Origin: Pukyongiella litopenaei
GTDB taxonomy: Bacteria; Pseudomonadota; Alphaproteobacteria; Rhodobacterales; Rhodobacteraceae
NCBI RefSeq assembly: GCF_003008555.2
Contig: NZ_CP043619.1
Location: 62,001-126,000 of the forward strand
Reading direction: 5' to 3'
Length of the DNA stretch: 64,000 bases
The position numbers and the translations under genes were made by a program. Positions 15,698-24,722 of the stretch are shown in pieces (the first letter of the stretch is position 1; every line of letters starts with the position of its first letter). A model generated the notes under the pieces. The model searched no databases. It was not told where the DNA came from and worked only from the letters and a program-made list of their open reading frames with translations.

Positions 15698-18405
15698 GCT
15701 GTGCATCGGGAACGCCTTGGTGCGAGAGGGAGAGAGGGGCTGGGAAAGATCAGGCCTGAGGGTGCCCGAGAGAGGGTGCCCGGGCCTGAATCTGTCCCAC
15801 ATTCCGGAGTTTCCCGATGACCTATCTCGCCCCTGTCGCGCCTCCCGTTCCTGTTCCGTCCGCTGATCCCGCACCCGCGATCCTTGCCGTGGCCGAGGCG
15901 CTGCAGCCCGATCTTGCGCAAGGTGCGCCAATTGACGCGATCCGCCTGCGCCTCGAGATGGAGCGCGCCATTGGCGGTTCCGATGCGGAGGGCGCCTGGG
16001 ACTGGAAGCTCGCCTATGAGGCGGGCGAGGTGGCGCTCGTCCTCTTCCTGCGGAAGTTCGGCCGCGCGCTGCTGGCACGGGCCGCATCGCCTGCGGCGCT
16101 GCTGCCCCTCCTGAACAAGGTGGCAGGTCTCTTGCCCACGCACACAAGGCGGTCGGAAGAGATGGAGCGCTTTCAGCAGTTCAGCACGCCCTTGCCCATG
16201 GGGCTTGCTGCCACGGCGGCAGCACAGATCACGCCGCGCGACCTGGTTCTCGAGCCGTCTGCCGGGACCGGGCTCCTGGCGGTCCTCGCCGAAATCGCCG
16301 GTGGCAGCCTCACTCTGAATGAGTTGGCCGACACCCGCGCAGATCTTCTTCGGCTGCTTTTCCCGGGCCGACCGGTCACCCGGTTCGATGCCGCGCAGAT
16401 CGACGATCATCTCGACGCTTCCTCAAGCCCGAGCGTCATCCTGATGAACCCGCCATTCTCGGCCGTGGCCAATGTCGATGGTCGGACAACCGAGGCGACG
16501 GCCCGGCATCTGCGCTCGGCCCTCGCGCGCTTGGTCCCCGGCGGACGGCTCGTGGCCATCACCGGAGCCGGTTTTGCGCCGGATGCGCCTGCCTGGGCTG
16601 ATACCTTCGAACGTCTGACCGAGGCGGCCCATCTCGTATTTACTGGTGCCGTGTCTGGCGCGGCTTTCGCCAAGCATGGCACCAGCTTCGAGACGCGGAT
16701 TTCTGTCTTCGATAAATGTCGCTACGGTGAGCTGGGAGGTACCACCGCAGACCTGCGCCAACCCACGTCCTCGGACGTGGCGCATCTGATGTCCCGGATC
16801 ACTGCAGAGGTTCCGCCACGCCTCAAGTTGGATCCAGCTCCTGCTGCGGGTCTAGGCCACTCTTCCCACTTCCCGGGAAATTCTCGCCTCACGACACGCA
16901 AACCCGTCAGCCGATCGCGCGCGACCTCTGCGGCTCAACCGGCGATACCAGAGACGCCGATCGAGGTCGAGGAACTGGACTACGCACTCCGCGATGCCGC
17001 CAAGGCCGAAGACGCGACACGGCTGTCCGATGCCATCTACGAGACCTTCCGCCTGCAGGCCATCGACATCCCCGGGGCGGCCCCGCACCCGACCAAGCTT
17101 GTGCAATCGGCGGCCATGGCCTCGGTCGCGCCTCCGAAACCCAGCTATCGCCCCAAGTTTCCGGCGACTATCCTGCGCGACGGCCTGCTCTCCGACGCAC
17201 AGCTCGAGACCGTCATCTACGCGGGCGAGGCGCATGGCGCATATCTCGCCGGGTCTTGGACCGTCGATGAGACCGGCGACATGGTCTCCGCTGCACCGGA
17301 GGATGCTGCTGACGCTGTCCGCTTCCGCCGGGGTTTCTTCCTTGGCGATGGCACCGGGGCTGGCAAGGGCCGCCAGTCGGCCGGGATCCTGCTCGACAAC
17401 TGGGCCCGAGGAAGACGCAAGGCGCTCTGGATCTCGAAAAGCGACAAGCTCCTCGAGGATGCACAGCGTGACTGGTCGGCGCTCGGACAAGAGCGGCTTC
17501 TGGTGACGCCGCTGTCGCGTTTCGCGCAAGGGCGCGACATCCCGCTGAACGAGGGCATCCTCTTCACCACCTATGCCACACTGCGCTCCGAAGAGCGCGG
17601 GGCGAAGAAATCCCGCGTCGATCAGATCGTCGACTGGCTCGGGGCGGATTTCGACGGGGTGATCCTCTTCGACGAAAGCCATGCCATGTCGAATGCCGCC
17701 GGCGGCAAAGGTGAGCGGGGCGATACCATGGCATCGCAACAGGGCAGGGCGGGTCTGCGCCTGCAGCACAAGCTGCCGAATGCCCGCGTGGTCTATGTCT
17801 CGGCCACGGGCGCGACGACCGTCCACAACCTCGCCTACGCGCAGCGGCTCGGGCTTTGGGGCGGGGAGGATTTCCCCTTTCAGACCCGGTCGGAATTCGT
17901 GGAAGCCATTGAGGCTGGCGGTGTCGCGGCGATGGAGGTTCTGGCGCGCGACCTTCGGGCGCTCGGCCTCTACACGGCGCGCTCGCTGTCCTATGACGGT
18001 GTCGAATACGAGATGCTGGAGCATGCGCTCAGCCCCGAGCAGCGCGGCATTTATGATGCCTATGCCGGGGCCTTCGCCATCATCCACAACAACCTGACCG
18101 CTGCGCTGGAGGCGGCGAACATTTCCGGCGCGGCCGACGGGCCGAGCGGGTCGGGCACGCTGAACCGCCAGGCCAAGTCCGCAGCGCGGTCAGCCTTCGA
18201 GAGCGCCAAACAGCGCTTCTTCGGCCATTTGCTCACCTCGATGAAGACTCCGACGCTGATCGCATCCATCGATGTCGATCTGGCTGCGGGTCATGCGGCG
18301 GTCATCCAGATCGTCTCGACGGGCGAGGCGCTGATGGAACGCCGCCTGACGGAAATCCCGACCGAGGAGTGGAACGACATCCGCTGTGACATCACTCCCA
18401 GGGAA

Positions 18406-18411
18406 TATGTC
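18406..18411. repeat. Left copy of 6-bp core TATGTC flanking the RIT element
   Basis: TATGTC in the strawberry-notch gene at the left junction, repeated at 24717-24722. Removing 18412-24722 gives GAA TAT GTC CTG GAT TAC (EYVLDY) in frame. Confidence 0.75.
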
Positions 18412-18431
18412 TTATCCCGAGCTCGGGATAA
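18412..18431. repeat. 20-bp perfect palindrome at the RIT left tip
   Basis: TTATCCCGAG/CTCGGGATAA lies directly after the left core and outside the TIR; there is no copy at the right tip. It may be a recombinase binding pair or flanking DNA carried from an earlier site. Its first six bases match the left tip of the Tn554-like element. Confidence 0.7.
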
Positions 18432-18435
18432 AACG

Positions 18436-18611
18436 TAATATGCCGCGTCAGCGTTATGCTGAGTTCTGGGTTTCAAGCTGTTGTTCTGGCGTTTCATTTT
18501 CGGGTTCCCGCTTTGGATAATAATGATGCCTCTGCTCTCAACTGCAGAAGGACATCCCCATGAACTCCCCCTCGAACTCTCCGGTCGGCGGCCGCGCCGA
18601 AGCCGAGGACC
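18436..18611. repeat. Left terminal inverted repeat of the RIT element (176 bp)
   Basis: Perfect reverse complement of 24543-24718, checked base by base; the match breaks at 18612 and at 18435. It includes the untranslated leader and first 17 codons of the first recombinase gene, so a truncated copy of that gene start exists here. Confidence 0.97.
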
Positions 18612-18700
18612 TGCTTACGCCTGCCGCTTTCGCGCTTTATGCTGGACGGGGCGGAAAGGTCTGGGTGGAAATCGCAGGTGGCGGACAGAAGCGACATTGA
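18560..18700 (+). pseudogene. Truncated copy of the first RIT recombinase start
   Basis: ATG 18560 and 17 codons (MNSPSNSPVGGRAEAED) are identical to the start of the recombinase at 24594, because the TIR covers them; then 29 unrelated codons to a stop at 18700. Probably a by-product of the long TIR, though a promoter in the TIR would drive transcription from here into the primase-helicase gene. Confidence 0.6.
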
Positions 18701-21119
18701 GGCGGAGTTGGCGCGGGTTCGAGCCCGTCTGGCCGATCTGGATGTCGAACGAACGCAGCTTCAGCGCGACGTTGCAGCGCTGGAGGCTCGTCTCGCTGCA
18801 GAGCACGTGCCGGCAGTGAGACAATCCTCATTCGAGAACGCCCCGGTTACGAATGCTTCTCCGTCGCACCAAAAGGTCGAGCTGTTCCGTCGCCTGTTCG
18901 CCGGTCGGCCTGACGTGTTTCCGGTGCGATGGGAAAACAGGAGGACCGGTCGCTCAGGATATTCGCCGGCTTGCGGCAACGAATGGGTGAAGGGCATCTG
19001 TGGCAAGCCAAAGGTCAAATGCGGCGAGTGTCCTCATCAGAAGTTCATACCGCCGGATGAAGGTGTTATTGCAAGGCACCTGCGTGGCGACGACGGTCGG
19101 GGCGGGGATTTTGTTGCAGGCGTCTATCCGCTCTTGCCCGGAGATACCTGCTGGTTCCTGGCGGCGGATTTTGACAAGACTTCCTGGTCGGAGGACGCCA
19201 ATGCGCTGCTCGAAACCTGCCGGGTGAAGGGCGTGCCCGCAGCGTTGGAGCGGTCGAGGTCGGGTAACGGCGGGCATGTCTGGATATTCTTTGCTGAAGC
19301 GGTTTCTGCCCGTCTGGCGCGCCAGCTTGGATCCGTCCTGATCACGGAAACGATGGAAAGGCGGCCGGAAATCGGCTTCGCATCCTATGACCGGCTGTTT
19401 CCGAACCAGGACATCATGCCGCTTGGCGGGTTTGGCAACCTGATCGCGCTGCCGCTCCAGAACACCGCGCGCAAGGTGGGCAACAGCGTCTTTGTCGACG
19501 CGGACATGCGGCCATATGATGATCAGTGGGCCTATTTGTCTTCCTTGCCGCGAATGACCGCCGCAGCGGTGACCAACCTCGTTGAAGCGGCGGAGCTTTC
19601 CGGGCGGGTGCTGGGCGTCCGCATGCCGGTTGAGGACGAGCAGGCGGACGAACCTTGGAAAATGCCTCCGTCACGTCGCAGCACGCCGCGTCGACTGGAA
19701 GTGCCCATCCCGCAGACCATCAAGGTGACGGTTGCCGATCAAATTTACATCGACCGATCCGACCTTCCATCGGCCATGATTGCCCAACTGGTGCGGTTGG
19801 CCGCGTTCCAGAATCCCGAATTCTACCGCGCACAAGCGATGCGGCTGCCTACATTCGGGAAGCCGCGCATTGTGTCCTGCGCCGAGTTGCATCCCCGGCA
19901 CGTCGCGTTGCCGCGTGGCTGCTTTGATGAGGTGACCGGGTTTTTCTCCGATCACGGAGCAACTGTCGAAGTGGACGATTTGCGTGAGGACGGAGCCCCT
20001 TTGCCGGAGATTGTGCGCTTCCGAGGCGAGCTGCGCCGGCAACAGTCGCAGGCATTTGACGCATTGGTCGAACACGATACCGGCGTGCTGGCCGCCACCA
20101 CCGCCTTCGGCAAGACGGTCGTGGCCTCCGCGCTGATCGCACATCGCGCCCGCAACACGCTGGTTCTGGTGCACCGCCGGGAATTACTGAATCAATGGGT
20201 CGAACGGCTTGGCTCATTTTTGCAGATCGATCCCAAGCTGATCGGCGCCATCGGGGCCGGAAAGCGCAAACCCACCGGTGTGATCGACGTGGCGCTTATC
20301 CAGAGTCTGGTTCGCAAGGGTGAAGTTGACGACATCGTTGCCGATTACGGCCATCTTGTCGTTGATGAATGCCATCACTTGTCCGCTGCAAGCTTCGAAC
20401 TCGTCGCCCGCAGATCGAAAGCGCGCTATGTCACCGGATTGTCGGCAACCGTTGCCCGAAAGGACGGGCATCACCCGATCATCTTCATGCAATGCGGCCC
20501 GGTGCGCCATCAGGTGAGCGCAAAATCGCAGGCCGCCGAAAGCGGCCTTCGCCATCGGGCGCGGGAACGTCACACGAGATTCCGGTTGCCGGAGGCGCTC
20601 GCCATGGCCGAGCGCCCGTCCATGCCCGCAATTTATGCAGCACTGGCGGCGGATGAGACCCGAAACGACCTGATCTTCGACGACGTTCTGAAATCGCTTG
20701 AGGCCAAGCGCTCGCCGATTGTCCTGACCGAGCGAAAGGATCACCTCGACTATCTCCAGCAGCGGTTTTCCAGATTCGCCAGGAATATCGCCGTGCTCCG
20801 GGGCGGCATGTCGGCAACGGACCGGAAGGCCGCGCAGACGGCGTTGAGCGTTGCCGATGATGAGGAACGGCTGATCCTCGCGACAGGGCGCTATATCGGC
20901 GAGGGCTTCGATGATGCGCGGCTCGACACCCTGTTCCTGACGATGCCGATCGCATGGAAGGGAACGTTGGCGCAATATGTCGGCAGGTTGCACCGGCGGC
21001 ATGACGACAAGAAAGACGTGTTGGTGGTTGACTATGTCGACAGTTCGGTCCCCGTCCTCGCGAGAATGGCTGCCAAACGAAGGACGGGCTATCGGGCGCT
21101 TGGCTATGTGATGGAATAG
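18639..21119 (+). CDS. Primase-helicase fusion of TOTE-conflict-system type (RIT passenger)
   Basis: 826 aa from ATG 18639 (GTG 18678 with GGTGGAA upstream is an alternative). Residues 20-55 are a heptad-like coiled coil. Residues about 80-300 are an archaeo-eukaryotic primase domain: CGNEWVKGICGKPKVKCGEC is Cys-rich (possible zinc site), ADFD near 175 gives the metal-binding acids, and SGNGGHVWIFF near 210 is the sGnGxH motif. From about 480 an SF2 helicase: TTAFGKT (Walker A), DECHHL (DEAH box, about 576), SATVARKDG, and QYVGRLHRR (motif VI, about 779). This primase plus helicase pairing is that of TOTE conflict systems; no nuclease domain is visible. Expression probably comes from the left TIR. 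Confidence 0.88.
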   Translation: MLDGAERSGWKSQVADRSDIEAELARVRARLADLDVERTQLQRDVAALEARLAAEHVPAVRQSSFENAPVTNASPSHQKVELFRRLFAGRPDVFPVRWENRRTGRSGYSPACGNEWVKGICGKPKVKCGECPHQKFIPPDEGVIARHLRGDDGRGGDFVAGVYPLLPGDTCWFLAADFDKTSWSEDANALLETCRVKGVPAALERSRSGNGGHVWIFFAEAVSARLARQLGSVLITETMERRPEIGFASYDRLFPNQDIMPLGGFGNLIALPLQNTARKVGNSVFVDADMRPYDDQWAYLSSLPRMTAAAVTNLVEAAELSGRVLGVRMPVEDEQADEPWKMPPSRRSTPRRLEVPIPQTIKVTVADQIYIDRSDLPSAMIAQLVRLAAFQNPEFYRAQAMRLPTFGKPRIVSCAELHPRHVALPRGCFDEVTGFFSDHGATVEVDDLREDGAPLPEIVRFRGELRRQQSQAFDALVEHDTGVLAATTAFGKTVVASALIAHRARNTLVLVHRRELLNQWVERLGSFLQIDPKLIGAIGAGKRKPTGVIDVALIQSLVRKGEVDDIVADYGHLVVDECHHLSAASFELVARRSKARYVTGLSATVARKDGHHPIIFMQCGPVRHQVSAKSQAAESGLRHRARERHTRFRLPEALAMAERPSMPAIYAALAADETRNDLIFDDVLKSLEAKRSPIVLTERKDHLDYLQQRFSRFARNIAVLRGGMSATDRKAAQTALSVADDEERLILATGRYIGEGFDDARLDTLFLTMPIAWKGTLAQYVGRLHRRHDDKKDVLVVDYVDSSVPVLARMAAKRRTGYRALGYVME

Positions 21120-21122
21120 CGC

Positions 21123-21145
21123 CCCGCAGAATGCGGGACGCCAAT
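21123..21145 (+). terminator. Terminator between convergent RIT genes
   Basis: CCCGCA-GAA-TGCGGG hairpin (21123-21137), then ACGCCAATTTTGTCT, 3 bp after the primase-helicase stop and 20 bp before the end of the last recombinase gene. Confidence 0.5.
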
Positions 21146-21158
21146 TTTGTCTTGTCGT

Positions 21159-22163
21159 TCAGGAACGCTGCGCGGCGACGGCCAATATTTGCATCAGCTT
21201 GTCCGAAGGCTCACGGAACTTGCCGGGCTTGATCAGCGGTGCGTGATGCGCCTCGAGAAGCGCAAGCTTCTCGGTTGGATCCGCGCGCAGATACATCTCG
21301 GTCGTCTGGATGCTGGCATGGCCAAGCCAGAGCGCGACCTTGCGGATATCGCCGGTGGCCTGAAGCGTGTGCATGGCGCAGCTGTGCCGCAGCACATGTG
21401 GGGTGACGTGCTTTGCGGCAATCGACGGCGCCGAACGTTCGGCCACCGTCACATGCTGCCTGAGCCGATATGCAAATCCATCCCGCGTCATTTGCCGCCC
21501 ATCTCGGTTCAGAAACAGCTCCGGGCCTACATTGCCGGGCCGGACGGCCAGCCACGCCCGGATGGCGCCCTGGGTCTCCTTCCAGAGCGGCAGCACACGC
21601 TCCCGCCGTCCCTTGCCCAGGATCCGCAGGCTGGAAAACGACCCATCGGGAAAATCGTCCATCCGCACCGCGAGCAGTTCGGACGCCCTCAACCCCGCCG
21701 CATAGGCCAGATGCAACATGGCCCGATCCCGCAATCCGCCCCGCGTGTGGCGGTTCGGCGCGGCAAGCAGGGCGCGGACTTCTTCCTTGGTCAGATAATC
21801 GATCAGCTTGGCGTCTGTCCGCTTGGTCGGCATGGCGCGGATCATCATTGCCTGCTCAAGGCAGGCCGGATGGCGATGCTCAATGAAACGAAAAAACGAT
21901 TTGATCGCTGCCAGTCGCGCGTTGCGGGACCGGATGGAATTGGTGCGTCCCTCTTCGATATGTTCGAGGAACGCCCTGACCATCTGCACATCAATATCTT
22001 CGATGAAAAGTTCCGATGGAGTTCGCTTGAGCCGCCCGGCGACAAACCGCAGCAAGAGGGCGAAAGCACGGGCATAGGCCGCGATGGTATGCCGGCTTGC
22101 CCCGCATTCATCGGGAAGATGGGTTTGCAGAAAGGCGGAAAGGTCGGGAGCAAGCGGGGTCAT
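21159..22163 (-). CDS. Tyrosine recombinase, third gene of the RIT trio
   Basis: 334 aa. N-terminal core-binding (SAM-like) domain about residues 10-110; catalytic domain with AGLRASELLAV (Arg), GKGRRERVLPL (the beta-hairpin Lys/Arg), HVLRHSCAM (His, Arg) and LGHASIQTTEMYL (His, Tyr nucleophile), all intact. Nearest in form to XerD-type integrases. The ATGA overlap with the middle gene indicates coupled translation of all three proteins, which in RIT elements are always kept together. Confidence 0.92.
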   Translation of the reverse strand: MTPLAPDLSAFLQTHLPDECGASRHTIAAYARAFALLLRFVAGRLKRTPSELFIEDIDVQMVRAFLEHIEEGRTNSIRSRNARLAAIKSFFRFIEHRHPACLEQAMMIRAMPTKRTDAKLIDYLTKEEVRALLAAPNRHTRGGLRDRAMLHLAYAAGLRASELLAVRMDDFPDGSFSSLRILGKGRRERVLPLWKETQGAIRAWLAVRPGNVGPELFLNRDGRQMTRDGFAYRLRQHVTVAERSAPSIAAKHVTPHVLRHSCAMHTLQATGDIRKVALWLGHASIQTTEMYLRADPTEKLALLEAHHAPLIKPGKFREPSDKLMQILAVAAQRS

Positions 22164-23071
22164 GTCGCACCTCCGATCCAGGTCTCCTCGGCGGTCGACG
22201 CAATCATCTGCAACAGAACCGGCGTGGCCTCAAGGTACCAGTAGGTGTTGGCAATATCCACATGGCCGAGATAGGTGCTCAAGGCCTTCATGTGCCGCAA
22301 CACCGCCTGCGGGTTGTTCCCGCAGGCCTCCAGCGATCGCACGGCGAAGGTATGGCGCAGATCGTGCACCCGGGGACCGGGACCCGTTGGGTTGCGATAG
22401 CCGAGCTTGCGCACGATCCGCACGAAAACCACGTGGACCCTCGTCGCCGTCGGGGGGCGGCCATGGCCCAGAACGAAAAGCGCATCGCCTACTTTGCGTA
22501 GGCTGTTGCGGGCTTCAAGATACCGATCCAGCGCGGCGCGGGTCGAGGCATGAATGGGAACGAGACGGGTTTTGCCGAACTTGCCCTTGCGGATCATGAG
22601 GCCGTCTTCCGTCAGATCGCCGCGCTGCAGGGACAATGCCTCCGAAATCCGCAAACCCGTCGACGCGAGCAGCCCAAACAGGTTGTGGTAGGTCAGCGGG
22701 CTGATCGGCGTCAGGCCGGGTACCAGAAGCGCTTCCTGCATGATACGTCTGATCTGGTCCTGCGTCAGAATATGCGGTGCAGGTCGCCGTCGTCGTGAAC
22801 GGCCAAGCAAGCCCATCGCCGGAATCTCGTGCCGCATATCTTCAGCATGCAGGAACACCGCCAGCGCACGGGCTCGGTCAAACCGCTCCTGCGCGGCATA
22901 AGGCGTCGCGGCGCCGCCGGCCCATTCCAGGATCAACGCTGCCGTCAGATGCGTGATGGATCGTTCCGCAGCAAAATCCGCGAAGGCGCGCAAGGATCTC
23001 TCCTGCGCGGCGAACTTCATACCAAGAGCGCGATTGAATTGGACGAAGCGATCAACGTGGTGATGTATCAT
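22160..23071 (-). CDS. Tyrosine recombinase, middle gene of the RIT trio
   Basis: 303 aa from ATG 23071, which overlaps the stop of the first recombinase gene (ATGA); an in-frame start 18 bp further upstream is less likely. Catalytic residues present: STGLRISEALSL (Arg), GKFGKTRLVPI, HDLRHTFAV (His, Arg), and YLGHVDIANTYWYL (His, Tyr). A basic stretch GRSRRRRPAPH lies between the two domains. Confidence 0.92.
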   Translation of the reverse strand: MIHHHVDRFVQFNRALGMKFAAQERSLRAFADFAAERSITHLTAALILEWAGGAATPYAAQERFDRARALAVFLHAEDMRHEIPAMGLLGRSRRRRPAPHILTQDQIRRIMQEALLVPGLTPISPLTYHNLFGLLASTGLRISEALSLQRGDLTEDGLMIRKGKFGKTRLVPIHASTRAALDRYLEARNSLRKVGDALFVLGHGRPPTATRVHVVFVRIVRKLGYRNPTGPGPRVHDLRHTFAVRSLEACGNNPQAVLRHMKALSTYLGHVDIANTYWYLEATPVLLQMIASTAEETWIGGAT

Positions 23072-24594
23072 GACGCGCACCCCGGCCATGGTTGCGCCAC
23101 GTCCGTCAGCATCCCGACATCGACCTTGGCATAGATCGCGGTGGTATCGCGCGAACTGTGGCGCAGCGCGACACCGATCTGGTCAAGATCCGCGCCGCCG
23201 CGCAACCATGCGGATGCCAGCGAATGGCGAAAGACATGCGAACCGGTCGGCAAACCGGTAAAGCCGCCCCGGCTCAGGACACGGGAAACGATCCCGGCGA
23301 TCTCGGCGGCGGATCGCAGCGGGGTAAAAGGGGCCTGGGTTCGCAGAAACACCCTGTCCGTGGCGACCACCGGACGCGCATCCTCGATATAGGCCAGCAG
23401 CGCATCGCCTGCATCCTGCGGCAGGGGCATCATCACGCCGCGTCTGCCCTTGCCGTGCAATCGCAACCGGCTCGCGCGCCAGTCGATATCGGACAGACGC
23501 AACTGCCAGATATCCCCCGCGCGCAGGGCCAGCCGGGCGAGGAGGAGGAGAATGGCGCGGTCCCGTATCTCGACCGATGTATCGGTGCGACAGGAGGCAA
23601 TGATCTCTTCAATCTTCACCATGGGGATCGTACGCGGGACCGTCGAAAGCCTGCGCCGAACTGCGGGTGGCACCGCATGGACGAGAGATGGGGCGCATTG
23701 GCCTTTGGTGATCGTAAAGCGCAGGAAGCTGCGCAGCACGGTAACCGTCATGCGCACAGATGATCGCGAGCGCTCTTCGCCCTGATCCAAGACGATCGAC
23801 CGGATGGACGCCGCGTTGTAATCCTTCGGGGTTTTGCCAAGTCGATCCAGCCAACGGCCGGCTTCGTTCAAGTAACGCCGAACCGTCTCGGACGTCACCC
23901 CGCGTTCGCGTCGCAGCCATTCTGAAAACGCGGTCAGGCGCGGGTCACAGGGGACGAAGCATTCGAGCACTTCAGCCGGGATCAGGCCCTCATCCCGCAA
24001 AAACTGGATGAAAGCACGAGCGCCACGACGGCGATCTCTTGGACCGGAACCCGCGACCCGTTTGCCGCGCTTGGTCCTGATCCCGCAACGGCAATCATGA
24101 TGCGCGAATTGATCCATGAGGGCATCGTCGATATTGTGGACCGAAACACGCATCTGCAGCGCCCATTCCGCGAAATGGCGCGCCTGACTCAGCCGCATCG
24201 AATACGTTACCTTGCTGTATCCGGCGGCGCTGAGCTTTCCGGCATAAGCCTCCAGATATTGCCCGAGCCGCGCGACATCATCGGCAATCGTGACCGCTCC
24301 GGTGCCTTCGAGATAGCTCAGGAATCTGCGGGTATCTGTGGCATAGACAGGTTTGCGCAGTTGCGCAGGGCTGTAGCGGCCGCAGCGGCAGCGATGACGC
24401 AGGAACCGATCCAGAACTGATGCGTCGAGGTCCCTGATGGAAATCTCTCGGGCGCGGGCCCACTTCAGAAAATGCCGGGCGGCGCTCAGCGCGCCTGCCG
24501 AAAGCCGGGGATTGTCCGCGAAATAGGCGCGGACGAGGGTGTGGTCCTCGGCTTCGGCGCGGCCGCCGACCGGAGAGTTCGAGGGGGAGTTCAT
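23068..24594 (-). CDS. Tyrosine recombinase, first gene of the RIT trio
   Basis: 508 aa, the longest of the trio. ATG 24594 and the first 17 codons lie inside the right TIR. A long N-terminal region with Cys/His-rich repeats (LRHRCRCGRYSPAQLRKP and a second AHHDCRCGIRTKRGKR) could bind zinc and DNA. C-terminal catalytic domain: LALRAGDIWQLRL (Arg), GKGRRGVMMPL, HVFRHSLA (His, Arg), LRHSSRDTTAIYAKVD (His, Tyr). The gene is read from a promoter within the TIR. It probably recognises the ends together with its two partners. Confidence 0.92.
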   Translation of the reverse strand: MNSPSNSPVGGRAEAEDHTLVRAYFADNPRLSAGALSAARHFLKWARAREISIRDLDASVLDRFLRHRCRCGRYSPAQLRKPVYATDTRRFLSYLEGTGAVTIADDVARLGQYLEAYAGKLSAAGYSKVTYSMRLSQARHFAEWALQMRVSVHNIDDALMDQFAHHDCRCGIRTKRGKRVAGSGPRDRRRGARAFIQFLRDEGLIPAEVLECFVPCDPRLTAFSEWLRRERGVTSETVRRYLNEAGRWLDRLGKTPKDYNAASIRSIVLDQGEERSRSSVRMTVTVLRSFLRFTITKGQCAPSLVHAVPPAVRRRLSTVPRTIPMVKIEEIIASCRTDTSVEIRDRAILLLLARLALRAGDIWQLRLSDIDWRASRLRLHGKGRRGVMMPLPQDAGDALLAYIEDARPVVATDRVFLRTQAPFTPLRSAAEIAGIVSRVLSRGGFTGLPTGSHVFRHSLASAWLRGGADLDQIGVALRHSSRDTTAIYAKVDVGMLTDVAQPWPGCAS

Positions 24595-24718
24595 GGGGAT
24601 GTCCTTCTGCAGTTGAGAGCAGAGGCATCATTATTATCCAAAGCGGGAACCCGAAAATGAAACGCCAGAACAACAGCTTGAAACCCAGAACTCAGCATAA
24701 CGCTGACGCGGCATATTA
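24543..24718. repeat. Right terminal inverted repeat of the RIT element (176 bp)
   Basis: Perfect inverted copy of 18436-18611. Contains the start of the first recombinase gene (minus strand) and an outward ATG (24657, plus strand) in frame with the strawberry-notch C-terminal half. Confidence 0.97.
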
Positions 24719-24722
24719 TGTC
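24717..24722. repeat. Right copy of 6-bp core TATGTC
   Basis: Same six bases as 18406-18411; overlaps the outer two bases of the right TIR. The host gene continues with CTG GAT TAC at 24723. Confidence 0.75.

Larger units (their letters stand above)
15817..18438 (+). pseudogene. Strawberry-notch/DarB-like methyltransferase-helicase, N-terminal part (split by RIT element)
   Basis: Residues 1-865 of a large protein whose C-terminus resumes at 24723; the last 9 codons (to the stop at 18438) are from the insert. An N-terminal SAM-methyltransferase fold (LEPSAGTGLLAVLAE near 150; NPPF near 211, typical of N6-adenine or related methylases) precedes a strawberry-notch NTPase domain with LGDGTGAGKG (Walker A, about 510) and DESH (Walker B, about 619). 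The methylase-helicase layout is like phage P1 DarB, an antirestriction protein, so a role in protecting incoming DNA is a reasonable inference. Helicase motifs of the C-half are missing, so this part alone should not be an active helicase; the methylase could still fold. Confidence 0.85.
18412..24722. mobile_element. RIT-type element (recombinase trio) carrying a primase-helicase gene
   Basis: A 6311-bp insert between two copies of TATGTC. It has 176-bp perfect terminal inverted repeats (18436-18611, 24543-24718) and three minus-strand tyrosine recombinase genes with 4-bp ATGA overlaps (23068-24594, 22160-23071, 21159-22163), the hallmark of Recombinase-In-Trio elements. A convergent plus-strand passenger (18639-21119) encodes an archaeo-eukaryotic-type primase fused to an SF2 helicase. 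The left end has 24 extra bases outside the TIR, including a 20-bp palindrome. All three recombinases keep their catalytic residues, so the element looks functional. Confidence 0.9.

Noticed and set aside
18481-18819. Small open frame starting MFWRFIFGFPLWIIMM, seen again in inverted form near 24673
   Set aside because: Both copies arise because the TIR is duplicated; no ribosome binding site and divergent tails.
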